Assembly: GCF_003626755.1 (NCBI RefSeq)
Contig: NZ_RBCJ01000005.1
Location: 372,001-436,000 of the forward strand
DNA: 64,000 nucleotides
DNA from: Ulvibacterium marinum
Lineage (GTDB): Bacteria > Bacteroidota > Bacteroidia > Flavobacteriales > Flavobacteriaceae
Direction: 5' to 3'
Positions 1 to 7,783 of the stretch are shown here, one piece after another. The notes beneath the pieces were generated by a model that saw nothing but the letters and a program-made list of their open reading frames with translations, made no database searches and had not been told where the DNA came from. A program made the position numbers and the translations under genes. The number at the start of each line of letters is the position of its first letter. Position 1 is the stretch's first letter.

Positions 1-260
1 ATATATGTATCGTGAAAACCTTCCAACAGGACATCCAGTTCTTCGGATAAATCATAATTGATCAGAAAAGACGAGTGTTCCTCATTGCTGAAAAATAAGG
101 GGTATGAAAACCCTTCTATGTTTAAATTGCCTTGCTTCATAAGACCTAAGGGGTCCGGCTTAGGTTCTTGACTATACATCACAACGAGCCCCATAAAAAA
201 GAAAAGGATCTTGGGAACTTTTAAGTGTGAAAACACAGGCTTCGTTTTTGGTAATTGCAT
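1..260 (-). CDS. Partial exported protein, N-terminal part only
   Basis: The reading frame opens with an ATG at 260 and runs off the left edge, giving about 86 residues. The first 30 residues contain a hydrophobic stretch (KILFFFMGLVVMYSQ), consistent with a signal peptide cleaved near SQ. The visible mature part (PKPDPLGLMKQGNLNIEGF) shows no domain I recognise. It is divergent from the alpha-glucosidase gene. The function cannot be stated from this fragment. Confidence 0.6.
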   Translation of the reverse strand, partial: MQLPKTKPVFSHLKVPKILFFFMGLVVMYSQEPKPDPLGLMKQGNLNIEGFSYPLFFSNEEHSSFLINYDLSEELDVLLEGFHDTY

Positions 261-492
261 ATCTAAAAGTAGATGAAACGCTTTGGTATTCCTAAATATT
301 TAAAATGAATTTAACGTACAGGTATTCGCCTTCATCTTAAAGGAAAAGCTTTGAATTTAAGCAGTATCGAGAGTATTAAGGAGTTCATTTGCAAAAAAAT
401 AGGGAACGCAATCGTTATAGTTGATTTAAGATTTTTCCAGACCCAATTTTTCTTAAAGAAAACAATATATTAGGGTCCCGCAAAAAGTTTGT
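261..492. other. Intergenic region between divergent genes
   Basis: This 232-base AT-rich gap must hold the promoters of the leftward exported protein and the rightward GH13 gene. I could not find a clean Bacteroidetes promoter pair (TTTG and TAnnTTTG at normal spacing) or a hairpin in it. Confidence 0.4.
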
Positions 493-2187
493 ATGGAAGA
501 ACGATCAAAGCGAAAATGGTGGAAAGAAGGTATTGTCTACCAGATCTATCCTAGAAGTTTTCAAGATACAACCGGCAATGGTATAGGAGACTTAAGGGGT
601 ATTATCCAGAGGCTGGATTACATTAAAAGCCTGGGAGTAGATATTGTTTGGTTGAACCCCATATACAAATCCCCAAATGACGATCATGGCTATGATATAA
701 GCGATTACCGGGGCATAATGGAGGAATTCGGTACCATGGCGGATTTTGACGAGTTGCTCAAAGGAATGAAACAAAGAGGTCTAAAGTTGGTTATGGACCT
801 TGTAGTGAATCATAGTAGTGACGAACACCCTTGGTTCATGGAATCCAGAAAATCCTGTGACAACCCCTATCGGGATTATTACCATTGGTGGCCAGAGGAA
901 AAAGGAAAACCGCCCAAGCGTTGGAGCTTTTTTGACATTGAGGAGAATGCCTGGAAATATGACCCAAGTACCAAAGCGTATTACTTGCATTGTTTTTCAG
1001 AAAAACAGCCCGATCTAAATTGGGAAAACCCCAAAGTACGGCAGGAAATCTATGACCTCATGAAATTCTGGTTCGATAAAGGGGTCGATGGTTTTCGTAT
1101 GGATGTCATTTCATTTATTTCAAAGGATACGGACTTTCCAGAACTTCCCGAAGAATATGGAGGAGATTTTATCCCATACTATGCCAATGGGCCCAGACTC
1201 CATGAATATTTGCACGAGATGAACAAGGAGGTACTAAGCAATTATGATGTGATGACCGTTGGTGAGGGAACCGGCATATCCATTGATCGTGCATTGGATT
1301 TCGTTAATGAGGATCGAGAGGAACTTAATATGTTCTTTCATTTTGATTTGATGGATCTTGATCGAGAGCCAGGCCAAATGTTTACGATGCGAAAAGAAAA
1401 ATGGAAGCTTACCGATTTCAAGCGGATACATTCCAAGTGGGATTCCATTTTTGCCCTAAAAGGTTGGGGAAGCATCTATTTGAACAATCATGACTTTCCC
1501 CGGGCCGTAAGCCGTTGGGGAAATGATTCAAAAGCGCATTGGCACAATTCGGCCACTATGCTCCATACATTCGTGCTTACCATGAGGGGAACTCCATATT
1601 TTCTGTACGGCGAGGAAATAGGAATGACCAATATCAAGTTCGATGACATTGAGGACTACCGGGACATCAATACTTTGAACCGTTTTGAGACTTTTAAAAA
1701 TGAAGGAGGAAATATTGAAGCGTTTATCCAAAATGAAAAACACGCCAGTAGGGACAATGCCCGAACACCTATGCAATGGGATTTTTCAGAAAACGCCGGT
1801 TTTACCTGCTCAAAACCTTGGATAGGAATCAACAAGAATCATCAGGAAGGTATAAACGTCATGGTACAGGAGTCCGAAGAAGATTCCGTACTCAACTATT
1901 TTAGACGTATGATTGGTGTTCGTAAGTCCAATACTACTTTAATCTATGGAGACTATACCTTGCTAGCGCCACAAAATGAAGATATCTATGCATACACCCG
2001 CAGCGATAGTAAAAATACGTTCTTGGTATTGCTCAGTTTTTCTATAAAACAAGCCAAAATTAATCTGAAACAACTAGATTTTGAGCATGCCAAACTTGTT
2101 ATTAGCAATGATAAGGCAGCTAAACTTAAAAAGGATACAAGGTTTGTACTAGAACCCTACCAAGCGGTAATTTATCAATTGCATTGA
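493..2187 (+). CDS. GH13 alpha-glucosidase, oligo-1,6-glucosidase type
   Basis: A 564-residue glycoside hydrolase family 13 enzyme expected to release glucose from short alpha-glucosides in the cytoplasm; no signal peptide is visible. The four GH13 regions are intact: DLVVNH (about 102-107), GFRMDVISF (200-208) with nucleophile Asp204, the acid/base Glu258 in VGEGTG, and NNHD with Asp334. QPDLNW (172-177) is the fifth region of the oligo-1,6-glucosidase group. The residue after the nucleophile is Val205; in characterised relatives Val here favours alpha-1,6 linkages, whereas Ala or Thr marks maltases, so isomaltose-type substrates are inferred. Length is normal for the family. The next gene starts 38 bases downstream on the same strand. 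Confidence 0.93.
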   Translation: MEERSKRKWWKEGIVYQIYPRSFQDTTGNGIGDLRGIIQRLDYIKSLGVDIVWLNPIYKSPNDDHGYDISDYRGIMEEFGTMADFDELLKGMKQRGLKLVMDLVVNHSSDEHPWFMESRKSCDNPYRDYYHWWPEEKGKPPKRWSFFDIEENAWKYDPSTKAYYLHCFSEKQPDLNWENPKVRQEIYDLMKFWFDKGVDGFRMDVISFISKDTDFPELPEEYGGDFIPYYANGPRLHEYLHEMNKEVLSNYDVMTVGEGTGISIDRALDFVNEDREELNMFFHFDLMDLDREPGQMFTMRKEKWKLTDFKRIHSKWDSIFALKGWGSIYLNNHDFPRAVSRWGNDSKAHWHNSATMLHTFVLTMRGTPYFLYGEEIGMTNIKFDDIEDYRDINTLNRFETFKNEGGNIEAFIQNEKHASRDNARTPMQWDFSENAGFTCSKPWIGINKNHQEGINVMVQESEEDSVLNYFRRMIGVRKSNTTLIYGDYTLLAPQNEDIYAYTRSDSKNTFLVLLSFSIKQAKINLKQLDFEHAKLVISNDKAAKLKKDTRFVLEPYQAVIYQLH

Positions 2188-2225
2188 AACCGATTTTAGT
2201 ATATTTAAGCCACTTAAAACGGGCT

Positions 2226-3050
2226 ATGCCAAAACAACAACAACTTCTTTTTTTTCTTGTCATTCTACTTTTTTCAGTAGTAAGCCATGCCTGTTCCGTC
2301 GTATATTACATCGACTCCATAACAGGAAAAATCTATGTGGCCAACAATGAGGATTATTGGTATGATGTGGATGCCTATATTCAGATCGTTCCAAAATCCA
2401 AAGGGGAATTGGCCCGTCTCTGGTACGGTTGGGATGATTTTGCACAGGGCGGAATTAATGAAGCAGGATTGTTTTTTGATGGTGCAGTTACCCCGGAACA
2501 ACCCAGAATAAAAGGTTCCAAAAAAATAAAGGGAAATTTAGGCGACGATGTTTTGGCCTCCTGTAAAACCATACAGGATGCCATTGCATTTATTGAAAAA
2601 CGAAAAATAGCTTTATCGGATGCCCATATTATGTTCGGAGATGCCACTGGAAATGCCGTGGTTATCGAGTGGTTGGACGGAGAACGGAAAATCATTCCTA
2701 TAACGAACCATAAATTAATCATGACCAATTTTTTACTGGCCGACCCCGCAAAAGGAAACCATCCGTGCCCAAGGTACAATGCCATCCAAAAAAACTTGGA
2801 GGCCTTGGAGAAAAGTAAAGATTCCATAAGTTTTTTGAAAGTTGCAAACACTGTTGGCAGTGCCGTTCAAACACCGGCTGTTGATAAGAAGGGTAGAACG
2901 GGCGGTACGCTCTACTCTACTTTCATCAATATTTCGGATATGGAGTTTATACTGGTCTATAAGTTGGACAATAAAAAAATAGCAAAACTGGATCTACGGC
3001 TGGAGTTTGAGAGGCCGGAGGGCAGAAAAATCGAGTTAAATTCACTTTAA
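2226..3050 (+). CDS. Secreted Ntn hydrolase, choloylglycine hydrolase/linear amidase-like
   Basis: A 274-residue exported protein. The frame is open from a TTG at 2184 that overlaps the previous stop, but the ATG at 2226 places a standard signal peptide (residues 1-22, ending VVSHA) at the N terminus. The next residue, Cys23, starts CSVVYYID and is followed by NNEDYW. This arrangement fits an N-terminal nucleophile hydrolase in which cleavage exposes the catalytic cysteine, as in penicillin V acylase and bile salt hydrolase relatives. The expected reaction is hydrolysis of a linear amide bond in the periplasm or outside the cell; the substrate is unknown. The same Cys could instead be a poor lipobox (SHAC), so lipidation is the main alternative. 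Confidence 0.6.
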   Translation: MPKQQQLLFFLVILLFSVVSHACSVVYYIDSITGKIYVANNEDYWYDVDAYIQIVPKSKGELARLWYGWDDFAQGGINEAGLFFDGAVTPEQPRIKGSKKIKGNLGDDVLASCKTIQDAIAFIEKRKIALSDAHIMFGDATGNAVVIEWLDGERKIIPITNHKLIMTNFLLADPAKGNHPCPRYNAIQKNLEALEKSKDSISFLKVANTVGSAVQTPAVDKKGRTGGTLYSTFINISDMEFILVYKLDNKKIAKLDLRLEFERPEGRKIELNSL

Positions 3051-3181
3051 TCCTAAAAAATTCAAGTGGGAAAAATGAAATTGAAACCTTCTAAAACACT
3101 TGTAATCATAAACTTCTATACCTAGACTGTAACAAAACAAAGTAACCCTATACTAATCTATAACAACTTACCAACCCGTAC

Positions 3182-3676
3182 GTGAACAAAGAACTGGAAC
3201 ATCAATTTGTTACAGAGCTTGAGAACAATCAGAATATTGTTCATAAGGTGTGTACGCTATACACCAATGATAGGGATTCGCACAATGACCTTTTTCAGGA
3301 AATAACCATACAATTATGGAAGGCTTATCCCAAATTTCGGGGCGAATCCAAATTCAGTACATGGATGTACCGCGTAGCGTTGAATACGGCTATTACTTTA
3401 TATCGGAAATCAAAAAGACAGGTAATCACCCAAGATTATGAGTCCGTAATTTTTAAGATAAAGGCCGACGAATATGATGAGACCGAGGAGAAACAGCTGA
3501 AACTAATGTACAACGCCCTAAAACAATTAGGCGATATTGAAAAGGCACTTGTCTTTCTTTATTTGGAGGACAAAGACTATAGGGAGATTGCAGAGACCTT
3601 GGGTATCACAGAGGTGAACGCCAGGGTAAAGATGAATCGAATCAAGAATAAATTGAAAACCATATTGAATCCTTAA
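3182..3676 (+). CDS. ECF-type RNA polymerase sigma factor
   Basis: A 164-residue sigma-70 family protein starting with GTG. Region 2 spans roughly residues 12-85 with DLFQEITIQLWKAYPKF and the promoter-melting segment ESKFSTWMYRVALN. Region 4 spans about 105-160 and has the helix-turn-helix YREIAETLGITEVNARVKMN. Regions 1 and 3 are absent, as expected for the extracytoplasmic function class. It lies four bases upstream of a membrane protein gene, an arrangement that suggests a membrane signal controls it. Target promoters cannot be named from this window. Confidence 0.92.
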   Translation: MNKELEHQFVTELENNQNIVHKVCTLYTNDRDSHNDLFQEITIQLWKAYPKFRGESKFSTWMYRVALNTAITLYRKSKRQVITQDYESVIFKIKADEYDETEEKQLKLMYNALKQLGDIEKALVFLYLEDKDYREIAETLGITEVNARVKMNRIKNKLKTILNP

Positions 3677-3680
3677 GGAT

Positions 3681-4331
3681 ATGATGGACGAATTAGAACT
3701 TTTGAAGAAAGATTGGCAAAAAAAGGGAGCGGAGCTTCCCAAATTGTCCTTTGATGAAATACAGAACATGCTATGGAAAAAATCTTCTTCCATAGTTAGA
3801 TGGATATTGATCATTAGTGTTTTGGAGATTTCGCTTCCCCAATTATTATTTTTGTTCCCATCGATTAGGAATTCAATGGCCCTTTTGGACAACTCCACCT
3901 TTAACCTTGGCCTTCTGATTTTATCCATTTTTTATTATGCGGTGGTCGTCTATTTCATTTATCTTTTTTACAAACGCTACAGGGAGATTTCCGTTCTGGA
4001 AAACGCCAAAACCCTTATGGACAAAATAATCCTTACTAGAAAAACGGCTTTCTATTATATCATTTTTTCCCTGAGCATGTTTTTTGTCTTCTTTTTGTAC
4101 TACGCCTTGGAAATGTATTTCGTAGATGATGTCTTAATGAGTATCGATGGTTTTGAGGAGGTGCTAAAAAAGAGAACATTGGAAGAAATCCGGACTATGG
4201 TATTCTGGGGGGTTATTCTAGGAGGATTCTTCTTTACCCTTGTAATGGGCGGAATCTATTTTTTACTTTACGGAATCTTGCTGAGGAAACTTAAAAAAAA
4301 CTATCAGGAGTTGAAACGCCTGGAAATTTAA
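3681..4331 (+). CDS. Four-helix membrane protein paired with the sigma factor
   Basis: A 216-residue protein with a soluble N terminus of about 36 residues (MMDELELLKKDWQKKGAELP) followed by about four hydrophobic helices near 39-60, 73-95, 126-146 and 174-198. It begins four bases after the sigma factor stop, so the two are very likely cotranscribed. By position it could be an anti-sigma factor or sensor, but I see neither the zinc-binding HxxxCxxC motif nor a recognisable anti-sigma domain. Its stop codon overlaps the stop of the convergent acyltransferase gene. The function is unknown. Confidence 0.75.
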   Translation: MMDELELLKKDWQKKGAELPKLSFDEIQNMLWKKSSSIVRWILIISVLEISLPQLLFLFPSIRNSMALLDNSTFNLGLLILSIFYYAVVVYFIYLFYKRYREISVLENAKTLMDKIILTRKTAFYYIIFSLSMFFVFFLYYALEMYFVDDVLMSIDGFEEVLKKRTLEEIRTMVFWGVILGGFFFTLVMGGIYFLLYGILLRKLKKNYQELKRLEI

Positions 4332-5143
4332 ACTTTCTTTCGATTGCGGAACCTTCGCAATTCATTTTCCTGTTCATAGGCCAATAATTCCTTTTGGGAA
4401 ATCACTTTCAAAAAAGAAGGGTGTTGTTCTATGGCGTATTCCAATTTTTCGATAATAGATTCGGCAGATTCGTTCTTGTAATCTATTTCCAAAGGTCCTT
4501 TTATTACCATGGATTGCAAAATTCCTTTTTTCTTGACCCGAAGTCCCTTTTTATCAAACGAACGCCGAAATCCATCAATAACTACCGGAACCACCACTGG
4601 CTTATATTTTTTGATGATATGTGCGGTACCCTTTCGTAAGGGTTTCCAGGGAGTAGTCGTACCCTGGGGAAAGGTAATGACCCAACCATCTGTCAACGCT
4701 TTACCTATATTGGAAATATCGCTCATTTTTACCTGCCGTTTTACATCCTGTCCTTCCGATCGCCAGGTTCGCTCCACACTAATAGAGCCCGCATAGGCAA
4801 AGACTTTGGTGAGCAGGTTCTTTTTCATGGTCTCGGCAGCTGCCACATAATACACGTTCAATTTCGGGTTCCATAGATAACCCAAGTTCTTAAGGGAGTC
4901 TTCCCTTCCCGATAAGCTGGCATTAAAAACATGGAACATGGCCACTACATCTGCAAAGTAGGTCTGATGATTGCTTACAAAAAGAACGTTTGTTTCAGGG
5001 AGGTTTCTTAGGATTTCCGAACCTTCAATTTCCAAGGTATTAAAGCCCTTGTACCGTGAGTGTGTCATGAGCCCCATGACTCGAATGAGCCACTTTTTTA
5101 AAAAGAGAATATGCCCAAAAGGATTTTCCTTGAATAAACCCAT
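4328..5143 (-). CDS. 1-acyl-glycerol-3-phosphate acyltransferase family (PlsC-like)
   Basis: A 271-residue acyltransferase expected at the inner membrane, where this family moves acyl groups onto lysophosphatidic acid or related lipids. The catalytic block reads SNHQTYFAD (57-65); His59 and Asp65 are separated by five residues rather than the usual four. The substrate-binding block is FPQGTTTP (158-165) in place of FPEGTRS. It lies 25 bases downstream of the Nudix gene, which suggests an operon. Because both motifs deviate, the acceptor may not be lysophosphatidic acid. Confidence 0.8.
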   Translation of the reverse strand: MGLFKENPFGHILFLKKWLIRVMGLMTHSRYKGFNTLEIEGSEILRNLPETNVLFVSNHQTYFADVVAMFHVFNASLSGREDSLKNLGYLWNPKLNVYYVAAAETMKKNLLTKVFAYAGSISVERTWRSEGQDVKRQVKMSDISNIGKALTDGWVITFPQGTTTPWKPLRKGTAHIIKKYKPVVVPVVIDGFRRSFDKKGLRVKKKGILQSMVIKGPLEIDYKNESAESIIEKLEYAIEQHPSFLKVISQKELLAYEQENELRRFRNRKKV

Positions 5144-5168
5144 AGAGGCAAAACTACAAAATATGGAG

Positions 5169-5816
5169 CTATAAGACCTGTTTCAACAACTCCTTGATCT
5201 CACTTAGCATCATGGCCGTAGCACCCCAAACGGTGTAACCATTTAAATTAAAGGCAGGTACATCAATATTTGCCGCATACGAAGTACTGAGCTTTTGCAT
5301 AAAAATTTTGGAATCGTCCATAAAGTCAGCAACCGGAACCTCTACCAAAGCTTCTACCTCGGATTGTTGAGGCGCAAATAAAGGCTTCCTATTTTGATGA
5401 ATGCCTATGTAGGGACGTACTTCAAAATTGCTGGGAGGAATATAAATCTCACTCAATGACCGTATGACTTCAATTTCAGTTGAGGGAACACCTACTTCCT
5501 CATGGGTTTCCCTAAGGGCCGTCTCCCTTAAATCCCTATCACCCTGCTCTGATTGACCACCGGGAAAACCTACTTGTCCTGAGTGTACGTCCTTGGGATG
5601 GGCCTTTCTAAGGATTAGTAGTATGTGTGCCAAGGCATTAGTATCCGGATAGAACAAGGCCATTACCGCGGCTCTTTTTGGATTTCTCTTTTTTTGTCTT
5701 GCTTCCTGCATTAATCTAATCCTTGTTTCGGGAGCCATTTTAAAATGGGAGACTTCACCCGGTAAGGGTAGATTTTTTATTTTTGAAAGTCGTTGGGAAA
5801 ATAAATCGAAATCCAT
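5169..5816 (-). CDS. Nudix hydrolase, CoA pyrophosphatase type
   Basis: A 215-residue protein likely to cleave CoA or a related nucleotide diphosphate derivative. Residues 78-87 (HSGQVGFPGG) match the signature preceding the Nudix box in CoA pyrophosphatases, and the box continues through REThEEVGV at 102-110. The Asp in QGDRD replaces the first box Glu, which is usual for this subfamily. The frame is open upstream to 5999, but that extension is antisense to the cyclophilin gene and has no homology I recognise; the start MDFDLFSQRL at 5816 fits flavobacterial relatives. Its ATG overlaps the ATG of the divergent cyclophilin gene within one CATG. Confidence 0.88.
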   Translation of the reverse strand: MDFDLFSQRLSKIKNLPLPGEVSHFKMAPETRIRLMQEARQKKRNPKRAAVMALFYPDTNALAHILLILRKAHPKDVHSGQVGFPGGQSEQGDRDLRETALRETHEEVGVPSTEIEVIRSLSEIYIPPSNFEVRPYIGIHQNRKPLFAPQQSEVEALVEVPVADFMDDSKIFMQKLSTSYAANIDVPAFNLNGYTVWGATAMMLSEIKELLKQVL

Positions 5817-6525
5817 GCTATTGAAAAAAATCACTTTGCATACAATATTACTACTATTTTTGGCTGGATGTGGGGATTCCTCGGCTAAAAAACAGATTGG
5901 AGAACAGGTAAAATCCGCAGAGAAGGATACCACGCAAATTGATTCCCTAACATCCATACAGGAGGAGGAAAAGTTCTTGCTTACCGAGGAAAATGCCATC
6001 GATTTTTTCTTTGATTACCAAAAGGACCTAAAAGTGAATAAGGTAAAATTAACTACCAGTATGGGCAGTTTTACCGTGCAGCTTTATGACAATGTACCCT
6101 ACCACAAGGCCAATTTTATTTTCTTGACCCGGAAAGGATATTTTGATGGCACACAGTTTCATCGCGTGGTAAAAAACTTCATCATCCAAGGTGGCAATGC
6201 AGATGACAAGGCCACCCCGGAAAAACGTCGGGAAATTGGCCGTTATCTCCTGCCACCGGACACCCGTAAAGGATATAAGCATCATAGAGGTACGTTATCC
6301 ATGCCCAGTAGTGAAATCAACAATCCGCATATGTTGGCCTCGCCCTACGAGTTTTTTATCGTAGTAACCAATCCGGGCTCGTATCATCTGGATGGGGAAT
6401 ATACACCCTTTGGAAAAGTAATCCAGGGAATGGAAGTGGTGGATAAAATTAACAAAGTAAGGGTAGGCAAAGGAGATTGGCCCTTTCAAAATGTATATAT
6501 AGAAAAGGCGGAGGTTTTGGAGTAG
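5815..6525 (+). CDS. Cyclophilin-type peptidyl-prolyl isomerase lipoprotein
   Basis: A 236-residue envelope foldase. The N terminus has a lipobox, LAGC, with Cys19, so it is probably membrane-anchored in the periplasm. After a charged linker the cyclophilin domain spans about 75-235. The catalytic Arg117 lies in FHRVVKNFIIQGG. Two usual active-site positions differ: Glu179 (SPYEFF) stands where most cyclophilins have Gln, and His191 (YHLDG) where human CypA has Trp. Activity may therefore be altered. The ATG at 5815 overlaps that of the divergent Nudix gene. Confidence 0.88.
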   Translation: MLLKKITLHTILLLFLAGCGDSSAKKQIGEQVKSAEKDTTQIDSLTSIQEEEKFLLTEENAIDFFFDYQKDLKVNKVKLTTSMGSFTVQLYDNVPYHKANFIFLTRKGYFDGTQFHRVVKNFIIQGGNADDKATPEKRREIGRYLLPPDTRKGYKHHRGTLSMPSSEINNPHMLASPYEFFIVVTNPGSYHLDGEYTPFGKVIQGMEVVDKINKVRVGKGDWPFQNVYIEKAEVLE

Positions 6526-6547
6526 ATGCCGGTTGAAATTCCAAACC

Positions 6548-6667
6548 CAAACTTAGACCTTAACTTTCGATAACCCAATATGTCATGCTGAGCGAAGTCG
6601 AAGCACCAAATTCCAAAACTCAAACTTAGAACTTAACTTTCGATAACCCAATATGTCATGCTGAGCG
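6548..6667. repeat. Direct repeat pair containing TGTCATGCTGAGCG
   Basis: Two 47-base copies at 6548-6594 and 6621-6667 differ at one position and have a period of 73 bases. Both end in TGTCATGCTGAGCG, and the first continues AAGTCGAAGCA. This ending resembles a string I recall as widely dispersed between genes in flavobacterial genomes. Confidence 0.75.
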
Positions 6668-6692
6668 TACGCGTGTCGCTGAAGCTTTTCAG

Positions 6693-6720
6693 CCTTCGTA
6701 GCTTTGCTGCTACGGCGAAG
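6693..6720. repeat. Imperfect inverted repeat (hairpin)
   Basis: CTTCGTAGC is followed closely by GCTACGGCGAAG, which pairs with it apart from a two-base bulge. There is no T-run on either side, so a repeat-associated hairpin is more likely than a terminator. Confidence 0.5.
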
Positions 6721-7167
6721 AGGGCTAGCATAAGCACAGTCTAAGCGCCAAAACCCAAATTCTGAAACTGAAATTACAAAACTCATATTCCAAATTCCAA
6801 GAAAATAGTATTTCAGGAAGGCGAACCAAGGACTAATATCAAAGTCATATATTTCAAAACATTGTTGTCCGCTAAAAGTTTTTTCAGGTGTAAATATGCC
6901 AATATGGGTAGGGTTTACCATAAAATATCCCGTTTAGGGGCTTGCTTATCAGGATATGACTACCTTCCCTTTTCACGTTAGATCCAAATTACTACTATTT
7001 GGTTTTCAAATGCTTAAAACGAAGTCTTACCTCTTAAGTCTATCAGCATAGCGGTCTTTTGTCTCTAACCGGACAGTAATGATTTCAAAATAGACACTTA
7101 TCTTTCAATAATTAAGCTGCAAATCATCTTTTTGGATTTTGATGCTTGTAATTTGGAATTTGAAGTT

Positions 7168-7779
7168 TTACTTTTTGTTTCTGTAGATGTTAGGCAAAGT
7201 AATCTTAAAGCGTACCGCCAATAATCGGATACTAATGATGATAAGAATCGCTGTGACATAGGAAAAGGCCCCGTCCCAAGGCAGCTTAATCAAAAGAAAA
7301 TAACTGATTCCTCCAAAAACACATGCTGTGGCATAGACTTCTTTTCTGAAAATCACAGGAATCTCATTGCATAGGATATCACGAATTACCCCACCAAAGG
7401 AAGCCGTTATGGTTCCTAGGAAAATACACATTACGGGCATTAGATCGGCTGAAATTCCCTTCTCTATGCCAACCATCGTAAAAAGCCCAATACCTATAGT
7501 ATCGAACAAAAAAAGTGTCCTTCTCAAATATTTTAGCTGGTTTACAAAAAGAATGGCGAAAACTACGGACCCCAAAATCGTAATGACGTAATCAGAACTA
7601 CGCATCCATACGACCGGTGTATCGCCGATAAGCATATCCCTCAGGGTCCCCCCTCCTACCGCGGTTACAAAGGCAATAATACATACCCCGAAAAGATCCA
7701 GCTTTTTTTCCATGGCCACCAATACTCCCGAAATGGCAAAGGCAATGGTTCCTAGAATATCAATTATATAATAGAACAT
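7168..7779 (-). CDS. TRIC/UPF0126 family membrane protein
   Basis: A 203-residue inner-membrane protein with two homologous halves of about three helices. Each half carries the hallmark turn: GGGTLRDMLIGDTPV in the first and GGVIRDILCNEIPV in the second. Bacterial members have been described as monovalent cation channels of the TRIC type or as glycine transporters; the sequence alone does not decide. The frame extends upstream to 7839, but the ATG at 7779 (MFYYIIDILG) avoids overlap with the RDD gene, which ends at 7784. Confidence 0.85.
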   Translation of the reverse strand: MFYYIIDILGTIAFAISGVLVAMEKKLDLFGVCIIAFVTAVGGGTLRDMLIGDTPVVWMRSSDYVITILGSVVFAILFVNQLKYLRRTLFLFDTIGIGLFTMVGIEKGISADLMPVMCIFLGTITASFGGVIRDILCNEIPVIFRKEVYATACVFGGISYFLLIKLPWDGAFSYVTAILIIISIRLLAVRFKITLPNIYRNKK

Positions 7780-7783
7780 GAGA

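Larger units (their letters stand above)
6526..7167. other. Gene-free region with repeats
   Basis: This 642-base stretch has no convincing gene. The first third holds a near-perfect direct repeat and an imperfect hairpin, listed separately. The middle (about 6750-6810) is rich in degenerate variants of TTCCAAATTCC, and the same string appears reversed at about 7147-7160 (TTTGGAATTTGAAG). The remainder is AT-rich and featureless to my eye. Confidence 0.6.

Noticed and set aside
2381-2851. A 156-codon minus-strand frame inside the Ntn hydrolase gene
   Set aside because: It is opposite a gene with signal peptide and family motifs; the translated product shows no recognisable feature.
6548-6667. 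Possible CRISPR array
   Set aside because: There are only two repeats, of 47 bases, with a spacer-like gap of 26, and no cas genes; a dispersed repeat family fits better.
6583-6921. A 112-codon minus-strand frame across the repeat region
   Set aside because: It runs through the direct repeats and hairpin, and its residues reflect the repeat sequence rather than a protein family.
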